From CAWELS01 sp964468205 (GTDB taxonomy: Bacteria; Acidobacteriota; Terriglobia; Bryobacterales; Bryobacteraceae): 64,000 nt of DNA. The notes under the pieces were generated by a model. The model saw nothing but the letters and a program-made list of their open reading frames with translations. It was not told the DNA's origin and searched no databases. This document shows positions 34,200-42,980 of the stretch, piece by piece. Position numbers and translations under genes: made by a program. How positions within the stretch are numbered: position 1 is the first letter of the stretch; every line of letters begins with the position of its first letter. The stretch spans positions 113,688 through 177,687 of the forward strand of contig CAYXVG010000005.1 in the NCBI GenBank assembly GCA_964468205.1, read 5' to 3'.

Positions 34200-35444
34200 C
34201 TACCGCTTGAGATTAATCGTCTCCTGACTCAGTTCGTCGACCGCCGTGATCACCCTCGTGTTCGCCTGGAAGCCCCGCTGCAAGACGATCAGGTTCGTGA
34301 ACTGTTCGGCGATGTCGACCGTGGAAGCTTCCGTGGCGCCGCCAAGGATCGTTCCGCGTCCGCCGGTCTCCGGCAAGCCAATTGCGGGCAAAGCGCTACG
34401 TGCGCTGAGCTGGTAATTGTTATTGCCCACGGCAATCAGAGATTCCGGATTGCGGACTGCCGCCATCGCTAACTGGCCCACCACCTCTTGCTCACCGTTC
34501 GAGTACTGTGCAAGAACGATCCCCCCGTTGCCGAGGCCGATCCGGATCAACTGGGCCGCCGGCGAGCCATCCTGGGCATTCGCCGAAATCGCCGAAGGTT
34601 GAGCATATTGTGAGACTCTCGGTGATGCGCCCTCGTACAGATTCCAGTCCAGAGTCATATCGGCGGCCCCGTTCACCAGGCCCGCGATTGTGATCTCCGG
34701 CATGGCGTCGGTTATCGCGGGGCTGGTTAGGATTCCCGAGGCGTTAAAGGTGAGCGTACCGGTGACCGGAGCGATCGGAGCGGTTACGTCTGCGTCAGGC
34801 ACGCTGATGGCGTAGTCCCACTGATTAGCCGTGCCGGTCTTCGTGAACGTTACGGTCACGACATGCGAGGCCCCGAGCGAGTCGAACACCTCGATCGAAC
34901 TCGAAAAGGTGTCCGCCGGAGGGCCCGCGCTCGCTGCGGCATTCAGGTTCAGGTCGAACGAGAACACCGAACTGGCAATCGGCGCCTTGAGGCTGCCTAC
35001 CGGAACCACCATGTCAGCAACTGGGAGATTGGTATTCAGCACGCCTCCGTTTCGCGTCCACCCCTGGAGCTTCTCGCCGGTCGAGGTGAGCAGATTTCCC
35101 CCCTTGTCGACCTGCAAATGGCCGCCGCGAGTGTATAGCATTGACCCGGACCTATTGCGCACCACCAGGAAACCGTCGCCCTGAATGGCCGCGTCCAGCG
35201 CTCCCGCGCTACTCTGGATCGCCCCTTGAGAGAACTGCCGGAGCGTGACCGGACGGCCCACGCCGAAACCCACCTGGGTTTCGCCGAGACCGGCCCCCAG
35301 CGATTGGGTCACCAGGTCGTGAAAAGCGACCACGCTCGTCTTGAAACCCGGCGTGTTCATGTTGGCCAGGTTGTTGCCGACAACGTCGACTGCCGTGGCA
35401 TGAGCGCTCAATGCGGAGAGCGCGGTTGAGAATGAAGTGAACAT
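34200..35444 (-). CDS. flgE: Flagellar hook protein FlgE
   Basis: The 414-residue protein has the rod/hook N-terminal motif (AVDVVGNNLANMNTPGFKTS), a FlgE-type central domain (DTFSSSIEVFDSLGASHVVT, TLTFNASGILTSP) and the C-terminal helix (EQFTNLIVLQRGFQANTRVI, VDELSQETINLKR). Size and central domain favour hook FlgE over FlgF/FlgG. It polymerises into the hook under a FlgD cap. It lies between flgD and fliN. Confidence 0.94.
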   Translation of the reverse strand: MFTSFSTALSALSAHATAVDVVGNNLANMNTPGFKTSVVAFHDLVTQSLGAGLGETQVGFGVGRPVTLRQFSQGAIQSSAGALDAAIQGDGFLVVRNRSGSMLYTRGGHLQVDKGGNLLTSTGEKLQGWTRNGGVLNTNLPVADMVVPVGSLKAPIASSVFSFDLNLNAAASAGPPADTFSSSIEVFDSLGASHVVTVTFTKTGTANQWDYAISVPDADVTAPIAPVTGTLTFNASGILTSPAITDAMPEITIAGLVNGAADMTLDWNLYEGASPRVSQYAQPSAISANAQDGSPAAQLIRIGLGNGGIVLAQYSNGEQEVVGQLAMAAVRNPESLIAVGNNNYQLSARSALPAIGLPETGGRGTILGGATEASTVDIAEQFTNLIVLQRGFQANTRVITAVDELSQETINLKR

Positions 35445-35457
35445 GGGAACTCCTTAC

Positions 35458-35775
35458 CTACCCGGCGGGTTCGGATTCTTCCGCCCCGCCCTCCTCCAAA
35501 GACAACGCGGCGTAGGCGTCGATGGAGGAGTGAATCCCTTCCAACTCCTGCCGTACCGCTATCATCTGTTCCAATCCGCTAAACTCCGCCAACTGCGATA
35601 GAAATTCGACCCCATCGGCGGGGTTGAGCGGATCCTGGTGCTTGATTTGCGCCACCAGAAGCTGCAAAAACATCTCTTTGTCCACCTCGGACGAAACCGG
35701 CTTCTCGCTGCCGGGAAGTGGATCGCCCGGCGAGGCCCATCCCGCGGGGGTTACCGCCGAAACGCCTTCAGCCAT
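35458..35775 (-). CDS. flgD: FlgD hook-cap protein, N-terminal-domain-only form
   Basis: The 105-residue protein carries the FlgD N-terminal signature EMFLQLLVAQIKHQDPLNPA followed by VEFLSQLAEFSGLEQMIA. It stops after a short acidic tail (LEEGGAEESEPAG). The C-terminal Tudor/FnIII-like domains of a roughly 220-residue FlgD are missing. The reading frame ends cleanly with no sign of frameshift and flgE follows 13 bp later, so this is a natural short FlgD. Its start lies 25 bases inside the end of fliK. Confidence 0.88.
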   Translation of the reverse strand: MAEGVSAVTPAGWASPGDPLPGSEKPVSSEVDKEMFLQLLVAQIKHQDPLNPADGVEFLSQLAEFSGLEQMIAVRQELEGIHSSIDAYAALSLEEGGAEESEPAG

Positions 35776-37661
35776 TCAACTACCTCCTCTTTGAAATCCC
35801 GCCCGGCATCGGCCTTGCGGTGAAATTCGTTCAGCCACTCGGGCTCATGCCGGTCATCCTGGCGCCGCCTCTGTCCGCCGCTGGCGTCATCCGGCTGGCC
35901 GTCAGGAGAGGATCCGAATCCTCCCGCGCCACCGTTCTGCATACCGTTCGATTCCGCGCGAACGCCGGCGTCCTTAACCGGAATCCACGAGTCCGTGGTC
36001 CCGATCTCGCTCGTCAGGCGCGCGACCAGTTCGGGCAGCGCGCGCTGCATGGCGCTGGTTAGTTCTCCTCCGGGGTTGCGGACAGCGATGTGAATCTTGC
36101 CCATCCGCTCAATGAGCTGAACATGTACGTCCTGTTCCTCGCCGGAGGAAATGGTCAACCGGATGTCCCGGGCCGCCGCGCCGCTTTGCTGCGGTTCCGG
36201 GAGAACACTTCCGGACGGCTTGAGCGGTGTGGGCCGGGCCGCTTCGTGAGACGGTTGTGGAACGCCCCGCGAAACTTCGGAATTTGCAGCTAATAGCGAT
36301 TCGCTCCCGCCGAGGCTCCGGACGGGTCTCTGCTCCGCCTTTCCAGCCTCCGCCTGGAGGAGGTCTTTTGGGACCGGCCGTTTCTCCAGTTGCGACTCCG
36401 GTTCAACCGCCTTGCCAACGGCCCGTTCGGCCGCCCGTGGCTCGCTCGATTCTGGCCGCGCTTCTCCGGTTGCACGAACTGTACGGGCCTCGACACTCGC
36501 CTGGAAAGTCGCTTGCCGGATCGTCGCTTCCGATGTTGTGCGGAGGGCGGTAGCCCGATCTGCACCGTCCGAAGCTGCCGGCGTCTCTCCGCGGCTCAGA
36601 ACTGTCACAAGCCGCCGCGGCTGTTCGCCGGGTTCCACCGAACGGCCCGGCAGGTCGATGCGGGCGGCAAAACTGATCTCTTGATGTGTGTCCGGAGTCA
36701 GCCGGGCGGTTTGCGTGATGTGCGTGGAGCGCGGTTCGGTCGGGGCTGCCCCAATTTCGGGCGCCTTCATCCCCGGAACATCCCTGAATGCGCCGATCGG
36801 ATGCGCGATAACCGGAGCCCGGGGCGTTTTTCTGCCCACGAACTCCCGCCAATCAGCAATTTGACCCGGCACAAGCGCTTTCGCCGGCAAGATGTGGAAC
36901 AGTTCCCTAACGGCGCGCTTCGCAGGCTCTGTCTCCTCTGTAATATTCGAGCCGGCCGGTAGCTCTCCGTTGTCCCCATGCCTCATCACCACGTCCGGTC
37001 TTTCCCTGCCGCCACGAGTCGGCGGCTCGTCCGGAAACGCTACGGTTAGCGCGCCTTTGCCTGGCAACTCTTGAGACCCAGCGAGGACTGCCAGATCTAC
37101 CTCCATGCCCGGACCGTTTCCAGCTCGATTAACTCGTTCGGCCGCCGATGGCGTCGTCGCTGGCATCTCGCCCTCAACGGCCGCCTCGCCCACGGCTTGG
37201 CTGTTCCTCCGGGCTGCAGTCAGATAGGCGGTGGGCATGTCTGCCGCAGCAAGCGGCCCGGCTGCAATCAGCGAAGCATCTCCGGTCGCCCGGAAGCTGG
37301 CTCCTTCCATCGGTAGGTCCGGCGGCGGCAGAATCTCCGCTGAGTCGGGAGTCAGCTCCAGCGGTGACTCGCCGCTGACAGGCGCCGTGTCACCGCTGAC
37401 CTGTGAAGGAAGAATGGTGGAAGCAGAACCTTCTTCCGCCTCTGGCGTCACTGCTTCCAGAACAGCGGCGGCGGGGGCGCCGCCGCTTTGCGGCTGCTCA
37501 CCCGTCAGACCCTGGAAGATCAATTCGAAAAAAGCGCCGCCGGCCGGCCCAAAGGGCATTTCAGCGTTGGGTCCGTCATGACGCTCGATGCCCGCAGGGA
37601 AAAGATCCGGTCGGATTGCGACCATCATTGTTGCAGGTACTGGCAGACCGGCGACGTTCAT
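35751..37661 (-). CDS. fliK: Flagellar hook-length control protein FliK
   Basis: This 636-residue protein is low in conserved text over its first 500 residues (Pro/Ala/Glu-rich, disordered), as expected for the FliK ruler. The conserved C-terminal domain begins about residue 525: DIRLTISSGEEQDVHVQLIE, MGKIHIAVRNPGGELTSAMQ, LPELVARLTSEIG. It is first in the minus-strand flagellar operon and overlaps flgD, which fits joint control of hook assembly. The assignment relies on position plus the C-terminal domain. Confidence 0.88.
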   Translation of the reverse strand: MNVAGLPVPATMMVAIRPDLFPAGIERHDGPNAEMPFGPAGGAFFELIFQGLTGEQPQSGGAPAAAVLEAVTPEAEEGSASTILPSQVSGDTAPVSGESPLELTPDSAEILPPPDLPMEGASFRATGDASLIAAGPLAAADMPTAYLTAARRNSQAVGEAAVEGEMPATTPSAAERVNRAGNGPGMEVDLAVLAGSQELPGKGALTVAFPDEPPTRGGRERPDVVMRHGDNGELPAGSNITEETEPAKRAVRELFHILPAKALVPGQIADWREFVGRKTPRAPVIAHPIGAFRDVPGMKAPEIGAAPTEPRSTHITQTARLTPDTHQEISFAARIDLPGRSVEPGEQPRRLVTVLSRGETPAASDGADRATALRTTSEATIRQATFQASVEARTVRATGEARPESSEPRAAERAVGKAVEPESQLEKRPVPKDLLQAEAGKAEQRPVRSLGGSESLLAANSEVSRGVPQPSHEAARPTPLKPSGSVLPEPQQSGAAARDIRLTISSGEEQDVHVQLIERMGKIHIAVRNPGGELTSAMQRALPELVARLTSEIGTTDSWIPVKDAGVRAESNGMQNGGAGGFGSSPDGQPDDASGGQRRRQDDRHEPEWLNEFHRKADAGRDFKEEVVEWLKAFRR

Positions 37662-37755
37662 GACCCGGTTCCTTGCAGGTAGCGGGCCAGAGCCTAAAAC
37701 CCCTCATTTTCAAGAGACCTGGCCACGGGCAAGCGACCAAATCCCGTCACGCGTT

Positions 37756-37783
37756 CCAAAATGGCAGCTTTTTGCCGTTTTGG
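37756..37783. promoter_or_regulatory. Inverted repeat in the fliK/flgF divergent intergenic region
   Basis: The 218 bp between the divergent flagellar operons contain ccaaaatggca (37756-37766), a 6-base loop, and tgccgttttgg (37773-37783). The arms pair over 11 positions with one G-T wobble. A perfect 12-base palindrome, ttgaaatttcaa, follows at 37818-37829. Both lie where an operator for the two operons would be expected. No regulator can be named, and a hairpin in the flgF leader RNA is an alternative. Confidence 0.5.
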
Positions 37784-37879
37784 TGTCCGTCTTTGAAACA
37801 CTCATCGGCCGGATTCGTTGAAATTTCAATGCCAACAAAACGGTCAGTGAAATGCCTGCTTAACTGCGGAGACGACGGC

Positions 37880-38620
37880 ATGGATTCACTAACTACGGCC
37901 GCGGCAAGCGGTATACGGACCCGAACCGAATCTCTCGAACTGCTAGCCAATAATATTGCCAACCAATCGACCTCCGGCTACAAATCGGATCGGGAGTTCT
38001 ACAATCTATTCCGGTCGCCCGCCGCCCTCGCCCACGAAAACGGGCCGGTCACCGGCTTGCCGATGGTTCAGCAGCAATGGACCGATTTCTCCCAGGGGGC
38101 CCTGATCGCGACCGGCAACGATCTTGACTTGGCAATCTCGGGCGCGGGCTTCTTTGTCGTGGAAGGTCCCCAGGGCAGGCTCTACACCAGAAATGGGCAC
38201 TTCGAGCTCTCGCCAGAGGGCTTCTTACAAACCGAACAAGGGTTCGCCGTCCTGAACGACGCCGGACAACCGATCCGGTTGGATCCAGCGCGGGCGGTGG
38301 AGACGACTCCGGAAGGGACGATGATCCAAGACGGCCAGCCGGTGGCGGAAGTCGGTTTGATGGAATTCGCCGCGCCGCAGCAGCTCGAGAAGGTGGCCGG
38401 CGTTTACTTCCGGCCGGGCGAGGGACAGGGCGCGCCCACCGGAGCGGTTGAATCGAAAGTCCGCCCGGGAAGCCTCGAGGGCGCAAACTTCTCCCCGGCG
38501 GAGGCGGCCGTCCGGCTGGTCGGCGTGATGCGGCAGTTCGAAATGCTGCACAAGGCCCTGCAAATGGGCGGCGACATGAATCAGCGGGCCCTGCAGGAAG
38601 TGGCAAAGGTTACTTCCTAG
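37880..38620 (+). CDS. flgF: Flagellar basal-body rod protein FlgF
   Basis: Translation from the ATG at 37880 (MDSLTTAAASGIRTRTESLE), with GGAG about 9 bases upstream, gives 246 residues; the frame is open further upstream but lacks similarity. The rod motif LLANNIANQSTSGYKSDREF and LDLAISGAGFFVVEGPQGRL are typical of FlgF. The C-terminal helix is AVRLVGVMRQFEMLHKALQM. It forms part of the proximal rod. It heads the plus-strand operon flgF-G-A-H-I-J-M. Confidence 0.9.
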   Translation: MDSLTTAAASGIRTRTESLELLANNIANQSTSGYKSDREFYNLFRSPAALAHENGPVTGLPMVQQQWTDFSQGALIATGNDLDLAISGAGFFVVEGPQGRLYTRNGHFELSPEGFLQTEQGFAVLNDAGQPIRLDPARAVETTPEGTMIQDGQPVAEVGLMEFAAPQQLEKVAGVYFRPGEGQGAPTGAVESKVRPGSLEGANFSPAEAAVRLVGVMRQFEMLHKALQMGGDMNQRALQEVAKVTS

Positions 38621-38658
38621 ACAGATAAAGACGGCAACAGGAATCAGGAGACGTAGCA

Positions 38659-39450
38659 ATGATTCGAGCACTCTACAGCGCGGGCAGCGGGATGACGGCG
38701 CAGCAGATGAACGTTGATAACATCGCCCACAATCTCGCCAATGCCAACACCGCGGGTTTCAAAATGAGGCGGACCCAGTTCCAGGACCTCCTCTACCAGA
38801 ACTTCATTCAACCTGGCGCCGCCGCCGGCTCGCAGACAACCGTGCCGACAGGCCTCCAGCTTGGCCTTGGCGCCCGCCCGGTCGCAAACGAGATTATCTT
38901 CTCCCAAGGGAACTTTGTCGGCACTGACAATCCGCTGGACCTCGTGATCGAAGGACGGGGAATGTTCCAAATCCGGCTGCCCTCCGGCGAACTGGCCTAC
39001 ACCAGGGCCGGTAACTTCCACCTGGACCGGGACGGCAATCTGGTTACGCCCAACGGAGATCCTCTGGAGCCGCAGATTACATTGCCTCCCGAGGCCAAAT
39101 CCGTAACCATCGCCTCGGACGGTACAGTCAGCTATCTCCAACCGGGCGAAACCGCGGCGCAACTCGCTGGACAGATACAGCTTGCATTGTTCGCCAATCC
39201 CGCCGGCCTGAACAGTATCGGCCGTAATCTCCTCACCGCCACCGACGCCTCTGGCGAACCTACCGTCGGCAATCCCGGCGGGCAGGAAGGCATTGGCTCC
39301 CTGCTTCAGGGCTTCGTCGAGCAATCGAATGTCAGTGTCGTTGAGGAGTTCATCAACCTCATCGTCAGCCAGCGGGCCTACGAGGCGAACTCGAAGGTCG
39401 TGCGCGCAGCCGACGAAATGTACCAGCAAGTCAACAACGTGACGCGATGA
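38659..39450 (+). CDS. flgG: Flagellar distal rod protein FlgG
   Basis: The 263-residue product matches FlgG throughout: MIRALYSAGSGMTAQQMNVD, IAHNLANANTAGFKMRRTQF, QDLLYQNF, TQGNFVGTDNPLD-like text (SQGNFVGTDNPLDLVIEGRG) and C-terminal VEEFINLIVSQRAYEANSKV. FlgG forms the distal rod. A good ribosome-binding site (CAGGAG) precedes the ATG. It overlaps flgA by 4 bases. Confidence 0.96.
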   Translation: MIRALYSAGSGMTAQQMNVDNIAHNLANANTAGFKMRRTQFQDLLYQNFIQPGAAAGSQTTVPTGLQLGLGARPVANEIIFSQGNFVGTDNPLDLVIEGRGMFQIRLPSGELAYTRAGNFHLDRDGNLVTPNGDPLEPQITLPPEAKSVTIASDGTVSYLQPGETAAQLAGQIQLALFANPAGLNSIGRNLLTATDASGEPTVGNPGGQEGIGSLLQGFVEQSNVSVVEEFINLIVSQRAYEANSKVVRAADEMYQQVNNVTR

Positions 39451-40370
39451 CGCGACGTCTTGCACTCTGCTTTCTGGCCGCCACATTGCCCGCTGGTCTC
39501 GCCGGCGCTGATTGCCTGGCTCTCTCCGGGGAGAAGATCCTGGCAAAAGACCTGGCGCCGCACGTGCCGGCCTTCGCGGCCGTGGAGCCGGGCATGGTGA
39601 TCGGATATGCCCCCAATCCTGGAGCCACCCGCGTCTTCACGCCGGGACAACTCAACCGCCTCTTGGCGCGCTATGGAGCCGAAGCAGTGGCAAAGGATCC
39701 GGTTTGCGTGGAGCTTGCCGCCTCGCCGCTCATGCCCGATACTGTTCGCGAAGCGTTGCTCGAAACTCTGGGGAATCCTGACGCCTCACTTGAGATCGTG
39801 GAACTTAGCGCTCACCCCGTTCCGGCGGGCAAGCTGCGATTTCAGCCGGGTGGGTTGTATCGCCCGCCCAGCGCCACACCGGAAACGGCGGTTCTGTGGC
39901 GCGGCGTGGTTGAGTATGGCGAGCGCCGGACGGTGGCTGTTTGGGCCCGCGTCCGCGTATCTGTTCGCGAGCGCCAGGTGATTGCAAAGCGGGCGTTGCG
40001 GGCCGGCGAGGAGATTCAGGAGCAGGACATCGAGCTGCGCACCGTCGCGGCGTTCCCTCATTCCCAGCGGCCGCTGAACGATTTGCGCCCGGCTATCGGC
40101 GCGCGGCTGCGGCGTTCAGTCGCTGCGGGGGACCCGATCCCGGCCAACTCGATCATCCTTCCGGAAGCCGTCGAACGGGGAGACACCGTCACGGTCTTGG
40201 TCCGGGCCGGAGCCGCCCGCCTGCGATTCGAAGCAAAAGCAGAGACCTCGGGGCCGGTTGGCGCTCAGGTATACGTCCGGAACCCGACCAGTGGACAACG
40301 TTTCACCGCCACGGTGGAAGACACGGGAAAAGTTATTGTAGAAGCCGGTTCCGGCCAAGGAGAATCATGA
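39447..40370 (+). CDS. flgA: Flagellar P-ring assembly chaperone FlgA
   Basis: The 307-residue protein has a signal peptide (RLALCFLAATLPAGLAGAD) and a C-terminal SAF-type domain: VIAKRALRAGEEIQEQDIEL, IGARLRRSVAAGDPIPANSI, VRNPTSGQRFTATVEDTGKV. These are typical FlgA features. It acts in the periplasm to help FlgI form the P ring. It overlaps flgG and flgH by 4 bases at each end. Confidence 0.92.
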   Translation: MTRRLALCFLAATLPAGLAGADCLALSGEKILAKDLAPHVPAFAAVEPGMVIGYAPNPGATRVFTPGQLNRLLARYGAEAVAKDPVCVELAASPLMPDTVREALLETLGNPDASLEIVELSAHPVPAGKLRFQPGGLYRPPSATPETAVLWRGVVEYGERRTVAVWARVRVSVRERQVIAKRALRAGEEIQEQDIELRTVAAFPHSQRPLNDLRPAIGARLRRSVAAGDPIPANSIILPEAVERGDTVTVLVRAGAARLRFEAKAETSGPVGAQVYVRNPTSGQRFTATVEDTGKVIVEAGSGQGES

Positions 40371-41062
40371 GACGATTCGTTGAACTGACTCTGTTGCTGG
40401 CCATCGCCGCCGCGGCGGCACAACCGGCCCTGGCCCGCCGGAAAGAACCGGAACCTTCGGCGATTGACCGTTACATCGAAGAGGCCAACTCCGGAGTCGG
40501 CTCCCAGGGCCTCTCGGCCGGATCGCTCTACACAGCCGCCGGAATACTGAGTGACGCCGCACGGGATCTGCAGGCCAGGCAGCTAAATGACATCGTAACC
40601 ATCGTCGTCGTCGACCGGGCGTCGGCGGTTTCACGGGGCGTTACGAATACCCAAAGGAAGTCCAGCGCCAAGGCTTCGGTCTCCTCGCTGTTCGGGTCAT
40701 TGCCGGAGGCGGGAGCGCTGGCGAATCTCGCCGAGCTCGGCGGTTCGCGCCAGCTTCAGGGTCAGGGTGAGACCAGCCGCGAAACAGTCCTCACCACTAC
40801 CATCTCCGCACGGGTCACCCACGTCCTGCCGAACGGCTACCTCGTCGTCGAAGGCGAAAAGGACATCTGGATTAACTCCGAGCACCAGCAGGTAACCGTG
40901 CGCGGCGTGGTGCGCTGGAGCGACATCGGCTCGGCAAACGAGGTCGCCTCGAACCGCTTGGCAAATCTTGAGGTAAGGGTAAACGGCAAGGGAGTGGTGG
41001 GGGACGCCATCAAACGCCCGAACTTCCTTTACCGGCTGCTGTTAGGGATCCTTCCCTTCTGA
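40367..41062 (+). CDS. flgH: Flagellar L-ring protein FlgH
   Basis: Starting at the ATG at 40367 (AAGGAG upstream; 4-base overlap with flgA) gives 231 residues. The open frame extends into flgA but only this start gives a signal peptide (ELTLLLAIAAAAAQPALA). Conserved FlgH text is RQLNDIVTIVVVDRASAVS, TTTISARVTHVLPNGYLVVE and GVVRWSDIGSANEVASNRL. A lipobox Cys is not obvious, which is unusual because FlgH is normally a lipoprotein. Confidence 0.92.
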   Translation: MRRFVELTLLLAIAAAAAQPALARRKEPEPSAIDRYIEEANSGVGSQGLSAGSLYTAAGILSDAARDLQARQLNDIVTIVVVDRASAVSRGVTNTQRKSSAKASVSSLFGSLPEAGALANLAELGGSRQLQGQGETSRETVLTTTISARVTHVLPNGYLVVEGEKDIWINSEHQQVTVRGVVRWSDIGSANEVASNRLANLEVRVNGKGVVGDAIKRPNFLYRLLLGILPF

Positions 41063-41069
41063 GACGCTT

Positions 41070-42194
41070 ATGATAAGTCATCGCCGGCTAAGAACTCCCG
41101 CCACGGTCGCCCTGCTGCTGTTCCTCTGCTCGGCGGCCGGCTCACCAGCCGCCACTTCGCGCCTGAAAGAACTGGCAGCCTTGCAGGGCGTCCGGGACAA
41201 CCAGTTGCTCGGCTACGGACTCGTGGTCGGGCTCGCTGGCACCGGTGACAAGCGGCAGACCGTCTTTTCGGCGCAGACGTTATCCAACCTGCTCGAACGA
41301 ATGGGAGTGTCGGTGGACCCGAAATCGATGCAGGTCCGCAATACCGCCGCCGTCATGGTGACCGCTAACCTTCCGCCTTACGCCCAGCCCGGCACGCGCA
41401 TCGATGTGACGGTCGCGACAGCCGGGGACGCCACGACGCTGCAAGGAGGGGTTCTGCTGCTGACTCCGATGAAGGCCGCCGACGGGCAGGTTTACGCGGT
41501 TGCCCAGGGGCCGGTCGTGACCGGAGGCTTCGTGGCTGGACAGGCCGGTAACCAACAAACGCTGAATCATCCAACCACCGGCAGAATCCCGAGCGGCGCG
41601 ATCGTCGAGCGCCAGGCGCCGTCCCTCGCGCCCACCGGCGAGTTGAAGCTCCAGCTCCGCCAAAGCGACTTCACGACAGCGGCTAGAGTGGCCGCGGCGG
41701 TCAACAAGGAATTTGGTCTCGCCGAGACCCCGTTGGCTCACGCCCAGAACGCCGCGCTGATTACCGTCAGGATCCCCAGCGACTACGAACAGCGCCCCGT
41801 CGAATTTGTCGCCATGGTCGAGAATCTCGAAATCGAGGCCGACCGGCCGGCGAAAATCGTGATCAATGAACGGACCGGCACCATCGTGATGGGCAAAGAC
41901 GTCCGAGTCGCTCCCGTCTCGATCCTGCACGGCGCACTGACCGTCGAAATACAAACGTCGTTTGATGTCTCCCAGCCGGCCCCATTCGGAGAAGGGAGAA
42001 CCGTCGTCACTCCGGACGTCGGCCTTGATGTCAGAGAAGAGCAGGCCCGTGACATCACTCTCGAGCCCGGCGCAACTGTCGAAGACCTCGCCCGGGCGCT
42101 CCTCGCCATCGGATCTACTCCCCGGGACATTATCGCCATCCTGCAAAACCTTCGCGCGGCGGGCGTACTCGAAGCGGAAGTGGAGGTAATCTGA
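41070..42194 (+). CDS. flgI: Flagellar P-ring protein FlgI
   Basis: The 374-residue protein has a signal peptide and the FlgI signatures RLKELAALQGVRDNQLLGYG, LVVGLAGTGDKRQTVFSAQT, RNTAAVMVTANLPPYAQPG and VVINERTGTIVMGKDVRVAP. Length is as expected. It forms the periplasmic P ring around the rod. It is 7 bp after flgH and 1 bp before flgJ. Confidence 0.96.
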   Translation: MISHRRLRTPATVALLLFLCSAAGSPAATSRLKELAALQGVRDNQLLGYGLVVGLAGTGDKRQTVFSAQTLSNLLERMGVSVDPKSMQVRNTAAVMVTANLPPYAQPGTRIDVTVATAGDATTLQGGVLLLTPMKAADGQVYAVAQGPVVTGGFVAGQAGNQQTLNHPTTGRIPSGAIVERQAPSLAPTGELKLQLRQSDFTTAARVAAAVNKEFGLAETPLAHAQNAALITVRIPSDYEQRPVEFVAMVENLEIEADRPAKIVINERTGTIVMGKDVRVAPVSILHGALTVEIQTSFDVSQPAPFGEGRTVVTPDVGLDVREEQARDITLEPGATVEDLARALLAIGSTPRDIIAILQNLRAAGVLEAEVEVI

Positions 42195-42195
42195 C

Positions 42196-42531
42196 ATGAT
42201 CGGCTCAGTTAGCGGACCACCCGGTCTCGACCTGGAGCACTGGAAACAGCTCGGAGACCGCGACCCGGAAACCCTGGAACGAGTGGCTAAGGAGTTCGAG
42301 GCTTTGCTCGTCGGACAGATGCTGAAGTCTGTCCGGGAGTCTTCCGCCGGCGGCTGGATGGGAAGCGATCCGCAGACGGGCTCCATGATGGAATTAGCCG
42401 AGCAGCAGTTGGCCCGGGCGATCGCTTCGCAGGGTGGCCTGGGCCTCGCCGGCATCATTGTCAAAGGATTATCCGCCGGGAGTGCGGAACAAGCGTCGCC
42501 AAAAACATCTGATGATCTGCCGATAAGGTAG
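42196..42531 (+). CDS. flgJ: Rod-assembly protein FlgJ, N-terminal-domain-only form
   Basis: The 111-residue protein matches only the FlgJ rod-capping domain: VAKEFEALLVGQMLKSVRES, MMELAEQQLARAIASQGGLG. The peptidoglycan-hydrolase domain found in enterobacterial FlgJ is absent, as in many other phyla. A separate muramidase must therefore open the wall for the rod. It is closely packed between flgI and flgM. Confidence 0.88.
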   Translation: MIGSVSGPPGLDLEHWKQLGDRDPETLERVAKEFEALLVGQMLKSVRESSAGGWMGSDPQTGSMMELAEQQLARAIASQGGLGLAGIIVKGLSAGSAEQASPKTSDDLPIR

Positions 42532-42538
42532 CCATAAG

Positions 42539-42808
42539 ATGGGTGACGACATGAAGATACTCTCCGGCGGTTTCCAGAAACCGGTCGAGCCGAGCCGAAT
42601 TGGGAGAACTGGCACCGCTCAGCACACCTCCGTCACGGCAGCCGCCTCCGACCAGGTAAGCCTCTCGCGTCTCTACTCTGCTATAAAGTCTTCGGAGACT
42701 GCTCTGCGGCTGCAGACCCTCTCTCTCCAGGTAAACCAGCGCACTTATTGGATCCCCGCGCATCAGATCAGTGGAAGTCTTCTGACCGAGAACATGATTA
42801 TTGTGTAG
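42539..42808 (+). CDS. flgM: FlgM-like anti-sigma-28 factor
   Basis: The 89-residue product has a disordered N-terminus and a C-terminal helix-rich part: DQVSLSRLYSAIKSSETALR, LQTLSLQVNQRTYWIPAHQI, SGSLLTENMI. The order 'valine-ser-leu, helix, V-x-x-x-x-Y-x-I, helix' matches the sigma-28-binding region of FlgM. Position after flgJ and coexistence with fliA support the call. The start may be the first or the second Met (MKILSGG). Confidence 0.82.
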   Translation: MGDDMKILSGGFQKPVEPSRIGRTGTAQHTSVTAAASDQVSLSRLYSAIKSSETALRLQTLSLQVNQRTYWIPAHQISGSLLTENMIIV

Positions 42809-42957
42809 TCCCGCTGCGCAGTAGTGCCAAACTGCAGCAAACGAATACACCACGCCGCTCGCTGGCGGAACCTCTCCGAATCGGACTGGCTTTCTGCTTT
42901 ACGCAGCCAGGACCACCCTGCCCAAGACTGAATTATTCAGGAATGAGATTAGAAACG

Positions 42958-42980
42958 GTGGGGTAGCCGGGCTACCCCAC
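42958..42980 (-). terminator. Hairpin at the end of fliS (candidate terminator)
   Basis: gtggggtagcc (42958-42968) and ggctaccccac (42970-42980) form a perfect 11-base inverted repeat around one central base. The fliS stop codon (42972-42974) lies within it. In the fliS direction the hairpin is followed by CGTTTCTAATC, a weak T-rich stretch. A smaller palindrome, ctgaattattcag, is at 42928-42940. The site separates convergent flgM and fliS, and it may stop transcription from both sides. Confidence 0.6.

Noticed and set aside
37762..37776. Sigma-54 -24/-12 promoter (TGGCAG...TGC)
   Set aside because: The GG-to-GC spacing is one base too short and the match is explained by the inverted repeat at this site.
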